A DNA stretch of 64,000 nt from Prochlorococcus sp. AG-402-G10 (GTDB lineage: Bacteria > Cyanobacteriota > Cyanobacteriia > PCC-6307 > Cyanobiaceae): contig QCHT01000003.1 in the NCBI GenBank assembly GCA_003279445.1, positions 1 to 64,000 on the forward strand. The letters are read 5' to 3'. The notes under the pieces were generated by a model. That model was not told where the DNA came from. It did no database searches and was given only the letters and a program-made list of their open reading frames with translations. The position numbers and the translations under genes are program-made. Positions 19,150-26,148 of this stretch are shown here, in pieces. How positions within the stretch are numbered: the stretch's first letter is position 1; each line of letters begins with the position of its first letter.

Positions 19150-20943
19150 TCAAAATTTGGCAAGTCCTTGTTCCTGCAACTTTGCCAACTGGGCATACAA
19201 TCCTCCTTGAGAAACAAGGTCTTGATGATTTCCTTGTTCAATAAGCTTTCCTTTCTTCATTACCAAAATACGATCTGATGATTCTATTGTCGCAAGGCGG
19301 TGAGCAATAACCAAAGCTGTTCTTTTCTCAAGTAACCTATCCAAATCTCGTTGCAAGGTTGCCTCAGTAGAAGGGTCCATAAATGCTGTTGCTTCATCCA
19401 TTATCAAGATTTTCGGGCTACGAATAGCTACTCGAGCAACAGATAGCAACTGCCTCTCTCCAGAAGAAATATTGCTACCTCTTTCTCGTAATGTAGTTTC
19501 CAAACCATTCGGGAACCTATTCAACAATGCTCCTAAACCTAAATCCTTACATATTTGAGCCAATCGCTCATCAGTAATAGACGAATCCAATCTAAGATTA
19601 TCTGCTACGTTTCCACTAAACAAAAAAGTATCTTGCAAAACTACGCCTATTTGTTTTCTTAACTCAGACAAAGGTATGTCCTTTATATCAACTCCATCAA
19701 TAAGTATCCGTCCCTCTTGAGGCTCGTATAACCTACACAATAATCTTATTAATGTTGTTTTCCCAGAACCGGTTGGTCCGACAAGTGCTATATGTTCTCC
19801 CGGGGAAATCTTAAAACTAAGATCACTGATAATCTGATCATCAGGCCTATAGTGAAAGCTAACATTTTCAAAAACTACTTCACCAAGACAAGATTCTTTT
19901 GCACTTTTTAAGCTTATATTTTCCTTATCTCCCTTGAAATCTAGTATCTCTATATCTTCTTCTAATAATTCACCAATTCTTTCAACTGCAGTCAATCCAC
20001 CTTGTATTTGAGTAAATCTTTCTGCCAACTGTCGCAAAGGCTCAAAAAGTCTCTGGGAATAAAGAATAAATGCTGTCAAAGTCCCCAGTCCCATAGAACC
20101 AGCTGTAACTAACCATCCACCCAAAGCAATTACTAATGCAACTACAGCCAAAGAAACCCATTCAATAAAAGCAGATATGCTGCTGTCATAGAAAATAATA
20201 CTATTTACGGCATTTCGATAGGCAATACCAGTTTGATTAAAACTCCTGGCATTTGCGCCTTGTCTTCTAAACATTTGAACAACCTCAATGCCTTGTAGAT
20301 TTTCCTGAAAATCAGCATTAAGTTCAGAGAGCTCTTCTCGGACTCGATAATTAGATCTTCTATACCTCTTCTGTAACCAAAGAATAAAAAGAGTTACCGG
20401 TACCTGTGTAGTTAAAAGTAATAATCCTAATTGCCAATCAATTAGGAGCATTGTAATTGAGATTACAATTAAAGTTACAACATCTGCGAGTACTCCAACG
20501 GCTCCACTTCCAAAGACCTCTGACAGTGCATCCACATCACTTGTTAGCCTTGTAAGCAATTTACCTACAGGCATTGAATCGTGATACCTCAATGAGAGAT
20601 TGATCGCATGAGAAAATAAATCCTTCCTGATTCGAGCAGTTAAGCTTTGACCAACTGTTTGAATGTTATATGACTGAAATCCCTGGAGTGCTAGACGAAC
20701 AAGTACAGAAATTAGCAAAAGGGTTATCAGAATCCTAATTGCAGATTGCATAGGGAGCGCACTCAGCCATGAAAAAGCAGCTTCACCTTTTAAAACGCTA
20801 ATGGCTTGCCCAACTAACAAAGGTTGAATCGCGCCAGCAAAAGAAAGCGGAAGGAGTAAGAATAGAATTATTAATAGTCGTTTTCTGTCCTTCTGAAGGT
20901 AACGACCAAGACGTCTGACTCGTTGGAAATCCTGAAATGCCAT
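19150..20943 (-). CDS. ABC exporter, fused permease and ATPase
   Basis: A 597-residue half-transporter. An N-terminal six-helix exporter domain (about 20-320) is joined to an ATPase domain (about 350-590) with Walker A GPTGSGKTTL, signature ISSGERQLLS, Walker B ILIMDEATAFMD and the H-loop His in VIAHRLAT. The architecture is that of MsbA-like lipid or drug exporters. The second residue of the signature is Ser, where LSGGQ has Gly, a tolerated variant. It starts only 4 nt after the hisG end, so it is probably read from the same message, though no shared function is evident. Confidence 0.9.
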   Translation of the reverse strand: MAFQDFQRVRRLGRYLQKDRKRLLIILFLLLPLSFAGAIQPLLVGQAISVLKGEAAFSWLSALPMQSAIRILITLLLISVLVRLALQGFQSYNIQTVGQSLTARIRKDLFSHAINLSLRYHDSMPVGKLLTRLTSDVDALSEVFGSGAVGVLADVVTLIVISITMLLIDWQLGLLLLTTQVPVTLFILWLQKRYRRSNYRVREELSELNADFQENLQGIEVVQMFRRQGANARSFNQTGIAYRNAVNSIIFYDSSISAFIEWVSLAVVALVIALGGWLVTAGSMGLGTLTAFILYSQRLFEPLRQLAERFTQIQGGLTAVERIGELLEEDIEILDFKGDKENISLKSAKESCLGEVVFENVSFHYRPDDQIISDLSFKISPGEHIALVGPTGSGKTTLIRLLCRLYEPQEGRILIDGVDIKDIPLSELRKQIGVVLQDTFLFSGNVADNLRLDSSITDERLAQICKDLGLGALLNRFPNGLETTLRERGSNISSGERQLLSVARVAIRSPKILIMDEATAFMDPSTEATLQRDLDRLLEKRTALVIAHRLATIESSDRILVMKKGKLIEQGNHQDLVSQGGLYAQLAKLQEQGLAKF

Positions 20944-20947
20944 TTAT

Positions 20948-21596
20948 TTATAAGCAGGAACTAGCAGACTGAGATTGAATAGTATCAACAATTTGCTGAA
21001 GCTTTCCATTGTCTAATCTTAAAGAAAGGGGGTGAGCAATTAATCGAGCGGTTGAATAGAAAAGTTGATCAATCTCAACCAATCCATTTTCACGAAGTGT
21101 GCGTCCAGTGGCGACAAGGTCAACAATCGCCTCTGCAATTCCAGTTAATGGTCCAAGTTCAACTGAGCCTGTCAAATGAACTAATTCAACTGGAAGATCA
21201 ATTCCTTCAAAAAAACGTCTTGCACAATTTGTAAACTTACTTGCTACTCGACAGTGAGGAGGTAATTCTACTGCACTCTTATAGCCACTTGTTGATTTTA
21301 CTGCCACTGACATACGGCAACCCCCCAAAACCAAGGTCAACCAAGTTTGCTACTTGCATTTGCTTCTCTCTAAGGACATCGAAGCCTACAATTCCCAAGT
21401 GAGCCTGCCCATAAGCAACATAAACAGGTACATCTCCATTCCTTACTAGAAGGGCCTTAGCTCGACCACATACTGAAGGAACCATTAACAAACGATTAGA
21501 AGGTTCCAACACTGCTGAAAAATCTAACCCTGCTTTGGCAAATCTTGTAACAGAGTCTTTTAGTAAAGCCCCTTTTGCTAAGGCAACAGTAATCAT
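20948..21596 (-). CDS. hisG: ATP phosphoribosyltransferase HisG (short form), interrupted by a +1 frameshift
   Basis: The first enzyme of histidine synthesis, condensing ATP with PRPP. The two halves lie in different frames: 21596 down to the shift ([46 protein letters not shown]) and from the shift to 20948 ([52 protein letters not shown]). The break falls in a run of six G on the coding strand (plus-strand C 21321-21326). Five G would restore [12 protein letters not shown] and a protein of about 215 residues, the normal HisG short form that works with HisZ. It may be a sequencing error, a real mutation or a slippage site. Taken as written, the gene is broken. Confidence 0.9.
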
Positions 21597-21646
21597 GAGT
21601 CAATTAATCAACGTTTATTTTAACTATTCGAGCTACTTTTAAAGCT

Positions 21647-22408
21647 ATGGAACTAGAAAAACAAGATTTCATAATTCATCCTATCCCTGTACTAACAGAC
21701 AACATCATATGGATTTGGGTAAAAGGAGATCAAGCTGTAGTTGTGGATCCTGCAATTTCTCAACCTGTTATAAGTTGGTTGGAAGAAAATGAGCTAACAC
21801 TTAGCTCAGTATTACAAACCCATCACCACCAAGATCATATAGGGGGGACAGAAGATCTTCTAAAGATCTGGCCATCTTCCTCAGTAATTGCTGCTAAAAG
21901 CGATCTCAATCGAATCCCATTTCAAACTATCTCTGTGTTAGATAATGATTCTTTTGTTCTCTTAGAAGAAGAAATCAAAGTTTTAGAAGTGCCTGGACAT
22001 ACAAAAAATCACGTTACTTACTATTTAGGAGGTTCCAAAATGAGCAGAATGCACCCTGTTCTTTTTTCAGGGGATACATTATTCGGGGGTGGATGTGGTC
22101 GGCTGTTCGAAGGGACTCCCAATCAAATGTTTAATTCATTAAATCGATTAAAGGCTTTACCGAGTGAAACCAAAATTTACTGTGCTCATGAATATACAGA
22201 AGACAACTTGAAATGGGCAAAGTCAATTTATCCGGATGATCCGAATATAAGCTCAAGGTTAAAGAAAGTTATGAAACAAAGGTCAAAAGGGTTACAAAGT
22301 CTACCCAGTACGATTCTAGAAGAAAAAAAAAGTAATTTATTTTTTCTTTCTAAAAACTCCACGGAATTTGCAAAATTACGTTTACATAAAGACAACTGGA
22401 CTAATTAA
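21647..22408 (+). CDS. gloB: Hydroxyacylglutathione hydrolase (glyoxalase II)
   Basis: A metallo-beta-lactamase-fold enzyme of 253 residues that hydrolyses S-lactoylglutathione in methylglyoxal detoxification. The metal motif THHHQDH is at 58-64. VPGHTKNHVTYYL gives the next His, LFSGDTLFGGGCGRLFEG the bridging Asp, and YCAHEYTEDNLKWA the last His. The length is normal. It is divergent from hisG. Confidence 0.95.
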   Translation: MELEKQDFIIHPIPVLTDNIIWIWVKGDQAVVVDPAISQPVISWLEENELTLSSVLQTHHHQDHIGGTEDLLKIWPSSSVIAAKSDLNRIPFQTISVLDNDSFVLLEEEIKVLEVPGHTKNHVTYYLGGSKMSRMHPVLFSGDTLFGGGCGRLFEGTPNQMFNSLNRLKALPSETKIYCAHEYTEDNLKWAKSIYPDDPNISSRLKKVMKQRSKGLQSLPSTILEEKKSNLFFLSKNSTEFAKLRLHKDNWTN

Positions 22409-22454
22409 GTAAGTAGAAGAGATAAATTCATTTTGTAATTTAATAGTTGCCCTT

Positions 22455-22853
22455 ATGACTTCCTTGTCAATAAAAGCAATTGAATCAGGAGAAGCTCCCT
22501 CTCCTGTCGGCCCTTACAACCAAGCAATTCTTGCGGCAGGATGGCTCTATTGCTCTGGGCAGATCGCACTTAATCCATCTACTGGAGAGATGGTTGGGGA
22601 TGGGGATGTTGAAAAAGAAACTCATCAAGTTCTTAAAAATCTTTTAGCAGTACTAAAGACTGCAAAAGCTGATGCTTCAAATATTGTTCGAACTACAATT
22701 TTTTTAGCAAATTTAAATGACTTCAATAAAGTAAACAAAATTTATTCTGAAATTTTCAAAGATAAAGTTAGTCCTGCCAGAGCCTGCGTTGAGGTCTCTG
22801 CACTACCAAAAGGGGGACTTGTAGAGATTGATTGTGTCGCTTGGCTTGGTTAA
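22455..22853 (+). CDS. ridA: RidA-family reactive intermediate deaminase
   Basis: A 132-residue RidA/YjgF protein that hydrolyses toxic enamine/imine intermediates from PLP enzymes. Conserved features are PVGPYNQAILAAGWLYCSGQIALNP, the central TTIFLANLNDFNKVN, and the C-terminal PARACVEVSALPKGGLVEID with the substrate-binding Arg and Glu. It follows gloB by about 45 nt on the same strand and is closed by a stem-loop terminator. Confidence 0.95.
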   Translation: MTSLSIKAIESGEAPSPVGPYNQAILAAGWLYCSGQIALNPSTGEMVGDGDVEKETHQVLKNLLAVLKTAKADASNIVRTTIFLANLNDFNKVNKIYSEIFKDKVSPARACVEVSALPKGGLVEIDCVAWLG

Positions 22854-22890
22854 AAAGTCAGAAATCAATGGATATCTGACTTTTAATTTG
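22853..22890 (+). terminator. Stem-loop terminator after ridA
   Basis: AAAAGTCAGA (22853-22862) pairs perfectly with TCTGACTTTT (22875-22884) across a 12-nt loop. The A-rich and T-rich flanks fit a terminator working in either direction. It begins at the ridA stop. Confidence 0.75.
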
Positions 22891-22939
22891 CATGCCGGTC
22901 ACATGATTGTCTAGATTAAGTCTTGACCTGCGACAAAAT

Positions 22940-23161
22940 ATGTCCGCAGCAAAGCTGACAATTGGCGAACTAGAGGCTGGCTATCCCCTCTATTGCAAAG
23001 CACTAAGGCGTCTCCTTCAATTAGGGCGAACTCGCCAAGAAATTGAGCGGACCGTCTGTTGGAGCCATCTAGAAACACTTAATAGGTGCCTGCCAGGAAG
23101 GTATAAGGCTCCAGCATATTTAATGGCTCTCATCAAAAGAGACCTTTCAGAAGGCAAATAA
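22940..23161 (+). CDS. Small conserved picocyanobacterial protein (DUF3136-like)
   Basis: A 73-residue basic protein with TIGELEAGYPLYCKALRRLLQLGRT and RTVCWSHLETLNRCLPGRYKAP. It has no membrane segment and is predicted mostly helical. I associate it, with moderate confidence, with the DUF3136 family, for which no function is known. The ATG at 22940 is preferred over an in-frame TTG at 22907. It ends 27 nt from the convergent acRAF gene at the edge of the carboxysome locus. Confidence 0.72.
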   Translation: MSAAKLTIGELEAGYPLYCKALRRLLQLGRTRQEIERTVCWSHLETLNRCLPGRYKAPAYLMALIKRDLSEGK

Positions 23162-23188
23162 TGGCCACTTAATCAAAGAGAAGGCCTC

Positions 23189-23443
23189 TTAATTCTCTGT
23201 TAAACCATCTATCTCTGAAGCAAACTTCATATCATCCTCTGACAAAGTGGCATCTTTTTCCTCACTTTCTGGTTGCAAAGTTAAATTCACATAAGTTTTC
23301 CCAAAACTGATATCTGGAAATCTCTTACGTTTTTCAGAAAGCTCGCCAAGGCGATCCAAGAAATCCCTAGTCAACTCATAGGTTGGGAATTCGAATCTTC
23401 TTTCTAGTCTTAAAGGTCTAGACCTTTCATTCCATTTATGCAT
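23189..23443 (-). CDS. Alpha-carboxysome RuBisCO assembly factor acRAF
   Basis: An 84-residue protein with the fold of pterin carbinolamine dehydratase. Visible marks are WNERSRPLRLERRFEFPTY, TRDFLDRLGELSEKRKRFPDISFG and YVNLTLQPE. The catalytic HHP motif of true dehydratases is missing, as expected for acRAF, which has lost that activity and instead acts as a RuBisCO chaperone. It is the last gene of the cso cluster on the minus strand, about 75 nt after csoS1E, which supports the assignment. The C-terminal 20 residues are acidic and probably disordered. Confidence 0.88.
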   Translation of the reverse strand: MHKWNERSRPLRLERRFEFPTYELTRDFLDRLGELSEKRKRFPDISFGKTYVNLTLQPESEEKDATLSEDDMKFASEIDGLTEN

Positions 23444-23517
23444 ATTTAAGAATTGCTATAGAAGAAGATTTAGTGATACAAAGTTAACTATGCATAGCAA
23501 ATATTACCAACTCTCCC

Positions 23518-24024
23518 TCAAAGGCGACGTTTTGCTCCACTGACCTTGAGGACAGGCTCAACTTCCGAATGAGGTCTTGCAATAATATGGGCAGCGACCA
23601 ACCCATCCCCAACTCGCTCACAGGCATCTGCTCCTGCACGTACAGAAGCATTCACAGCACCAGTCTCCCCACGCACTAAAACGGATACATAACCGCCTCC
23701 AACATATTCTCTTGCTACTAGGCTAACCTCTGCTGCTTTGGTCATTGCATCAGCTGCTTCGATTGCTGGAACCATTCCCCGTGTTTCTATCATTCCTAAA
23801 GCAATCCCATTTATTGATTCTGATGATGAAAAGTTAGAAGAATTAGGGGCACCTTTTTTTGAACCTCCTCCAACTCCAGAATTACTTTTAGAAGCTTTTG
23901 AGGGAGACACAACATTTTTAGATACTAAAGGTTCTGAAACCACATCAACTATTTGTTTAGAAGGGTCACCACTTTGTATATTTGCATTTGCTTTTGGACG
24001 AAGTGGAGGGTTAGAGGAAGTCAT
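23518..24024 (-). CDS. csoS1E: Carboxysome shell protein CsoS1E (BMC-H with N-terminal extension)
   Basis: A 168-residue protein. The first 72 residues are low-complexity, rich in Ser, Pro, Lys and Asn. The rest (73-168) is a BMC-H domain: GIALGMIETRGMVPAIEAADAMTKAAEVSLVAREYVGGGYV and VRGETGAVNASVRAGADACERVGDGL, nearly the same as CsoS1. BMC-H domains form hexameric shell tiles. CsoS1E is the name used for such extended homologues in some cyanobacterial alpha-carboxysomes. The ATG at 24024 gives MTSSNPPL; no Shine-Dalgarno is obvious. It follows csoS4B by about 47 nt. Confidence 0.86.
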   Translation of the reverse strand: MTSSNPPLRPKANANIQSGDPSKQIVDVVSEPLVSKNVVSPSKASKSNSGVGGGSKKGAPNSSNFSSSESINGIALGMIETRGMVPAIEAADAMTKAAEVSLVAREYVGGGYVSVLVRGETGAVNASVRAGADACERVGDGLVAAHIIARPHSEVEPVLKVSGAKRRL

Positions 24025-24071
24025 GTGATAGGAGAATGAAATTAGTAAGAGTTTTGTTCGTCTCTCCAGGG

Positions 24072-24323
24072 CTATCCATCTGGAGTCCAATAATCAATAA
24101 TTCCACCAATAGTTAAATCAGTTTGAATAGATGGATTTGGGCATGCAAATCTTGCTGCGGAACCACTTGCAGTAAAGACCCAGTTACCTTCTCGAGCACC
24201 AACAGGATCTACAGCCACCAGATCCTTCCCTTTGTTATTACGAAGAATGCGTAAATGCATATGACCTAAGCCATCAACTCGTTGAGTACAAACTAGACGG
24301 CCCATAACCTGCATAATTTCCAT
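24072..24323 (-). CDS. csoS4B: Carboxysome vertex protein CsoS4B
   Basis: An 83-residue EutN/CcmL-type pentamer protein that caps icosahedral vertices. Marks are MGRLVCTQRVDGLGHMHLRIL, LVAVDPVGAREGNWVFTASGSAAR and the C-terminal TDLTIGGIIDYW. The start ATG overlaps the csoS4A stop (TAATG), so translation is likely coupled. A longer in-frame start inside csoS4A is not used. Confidence 0.93.
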   Translation of the reverse strand: MEIMQVMGRLVCTQRVDGLGHMHLRILRNNKGKDLVAVDPVGAREGNWVFTASGSAARFACPNPSIQTDLTIGGIIDYWTPDG

Positions 24324-24598
24324 TATTGTTTTCCACCAGGTACACCAGCTGAAGCCTCTGGATCCCAATGATCAATAATTCCAACTATGGTCAAATCGCT
24401 TGGATAAGACTTGCTCCCGGCTGCTTCTCTAGCCGCAGAGCTTCCAACACAAATGACCCAATCATCGGGCTTACATCCAACTGCGTCTACCGCAACTTTT
24501 TTAGAGCTGCCATCCAAAACAACCTGAAGATGCTTGTGCTCAAACCCAGGTATACGATTTGTAGAAACAAGTGGTTTAACCACTTTGCAAATCAACAT
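24323..24598 (-). CDS. csoS4A: Carboxysome vertex protein CsoS4A
   Basis: A 91-residue EutN/CcmL-family protein. MLICKVVKPLVSTNRIPGF, VAVDAVGCKPDDWVICVGSSAAREA and SDLTIVGIIDHW match the pentamer fold. It caps shell vertices with CsoS4B. It begins 1 nt past the csoSCA stop and overlaps csoS4B, so the three are tightly coupled. Confidence 0.94.
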   Translation of the reverse strand: MLICKVVKPLVSTNRIPGFEHKHLQVVLDGSSKKVAVDAVGCKPDDWVICVGSSAAREAAGSKSYPSDLTIVGIIDHWDPEASAGVPGGKQ

Positions 24599-24599
24599 G

Positions 24600-26141
24600 T
24601 CAATGTTCCTCCTGAAGAACAGGATCGAGTGAAGACCCTACAACTTCTGCAGGGGATTTTGTATCTCGATCTCGAATAGTAAGGCATGTATGCAAGAGTC
24701 CATCATCTACCAAATATCGATAACGTGAAAAGATAGCGCTGTTTACTCTCTTGCAATCTGACAATGCTCTTTGTCTTGCACCAGGAACTTTCCCTGAATA
24801 ATCAAATCTAATAACAATAGGTATCGGTAAATCTCTAGAAACATTTAAACCCTTAAAAATCTTTATCCCTACATCTAAGTCGGGAGCACCTTCTTCAACA
24901 GTATCTAAATGAGCAAAGTAAGTAAGATTCCTTAAGTGAACTTCTTTAAATCCAATTCCTACACCTATAAAACGTTCGGCATGTCCTGCGTCTGGATACG
25001 AGCCATTGTGAAAGTGACGTACATAATCAATTTGAGAGATATTATTCACTATCAATTTGCGGATAAATTCAACCATTCCAGGTTTAGCTTGACCAGAAGC
25101 ACCTAGATTTATTCTTTCAGAGATTTTAGACATCGCTTGATCAACAGAGAGGTGCTTTGTCTCTTCATAAATCTCAGAAGCACAAACCCAATCCTCAAGA
25201 TTTACATTATTTTTTGAGTCTGGTACATGCACCCTAATTGCATCAGTATCTGTATCAAGGCCAATAAGTAAAAGATCGACAGAAGCTCCGCAACAAAAGC
25301 TATTTTCAATAGATTCTTGGAAATCAAGCAAACGTTGGTAGCCTGAGGCAGCGGCAAGCTTGTCATTACTACCATGAGCTGCACACCCTTGATGAGAAGG
25401 ATCCAGTGAGCTGAAGTGATAAAGAACTACTTTTAAATAACAAGTTTGTTCATTAGGTGAATTTGGGGAACTTTCTCTATAACGCTTATGCTCTGTTTTC
25501 ACCCATCTGTTAACAGTATTTTCAACATCAAACATTGCACCTGCATGAGATCTTCTGCGAACTGAACTAAATGGGATTCTTAATGCATAAGCAATTGAAT
25601 GAGCCAAACGACCATCTGCACAAGGAGTTACATCTAACAAGTGAAAACCACATTCGTAAAGAAATGATTGAAATGATTTTGCTGACTGACTATCAGAAGA
25701 AGCATTTAAAGGGTCTGAATGGAAAAACTTTTCACTTGAATGTTCATGAGCTTTAAAAACACTTGCCGCAAACAAAGCTCGCATATCTAAAGGTTGCACC
25801 CAAGCTTTTTCAAGAATATGAACAGGAAGTTCTATTCCTAATTCTTCTTTTGCAAATAGTTGAGACTTTTCAACAAAATCTTCTTCATGCTGGAGAGCAG
25901 AGATTCTCTTAAGAAAAGGGACAATACGATCAAAACTTTCTTTAGTTTCAGATTCATAACACTGAAGTTTTTTATTTTCAACCAAATCAGTTAGAGGATG
26001 AGAGCTTGTAGAACTTAATCCATTTGGCCTATTAACAGACTTTTGCTCAATTTTATTTTCCGTGGCAGAAGGAAAATGTTTTCTAGGTGCAGTCGGTCCC
26101 AGAAAAGTCTTTCTATTATTGGCCAAACGTCTATAGGCCAT
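24600..26141 (-). CDS. csoSCA: Carboxysomal carbonic anhydrase CsoSCA (CsoS3)
   Basis: A 513-residue beta-class (epsilon subclass) carbonic anhydrase that turns bicarbonate into CO2 inside the carboxysome. Zinc ligands fit the family: Cys174 in VTPCADGR with Asp176 and Arg178, His242 in LYHFSSLDP, and Cys253 in HQGCAAHG. The N-terminal 60 residues are disordered and basic; in studied systems this part binds RuBisCO. The C-terminal third is the degenerate second CA-like domain. It lies between csoS2 (7 nt gap) and csoS4A. Confidence 0.96.
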   Translation of the reverse strand: MAYRRLANNRKTFLGPTAPRKHFPSATENKIEQKSVNRPNGLSSTSSHPLTDLVENKKLQCYESETKESFDRIVPFLKRISALQHEEDFVEKSQLFAKEELGIELPVHILEKAWVQPLDMRALFAASVFKAHEHSSEKFFHSDPLNASSDSQSAKSFQSFLYECGFHLLDVTPCADGRLAHSIAYALRIPFSSVRRRSHAGAMFDVENTVNRWVKTEHKRYRESSPNSPNEQTCYLKVVLYHFSSLDPSHQGCAAHGSNDKLAAASGYQRLLDFQESIENSFCCGASVDLLLIGLDTDTDAIRVHVPDSKNNVNLEDWVCASEIYEETKHLSVDQAMSKISERINLGASGQAKPGMVEFIRKLIVNNISQIDYVRHFHNGSYPDAGHAERFIGVGIGFKEVHLRNLTYFAHLDTVEEGAPDLDVGIKIFKGLNVSRDLPIPIVIRFDYSGKVPGARQRALSDCKRVNSAIFSRYRYLVDDGLLHTCLTIRDRDTKSPAEVVGSSLDPVLQEEH

Positions 26142-26148
26142 TACTTAA

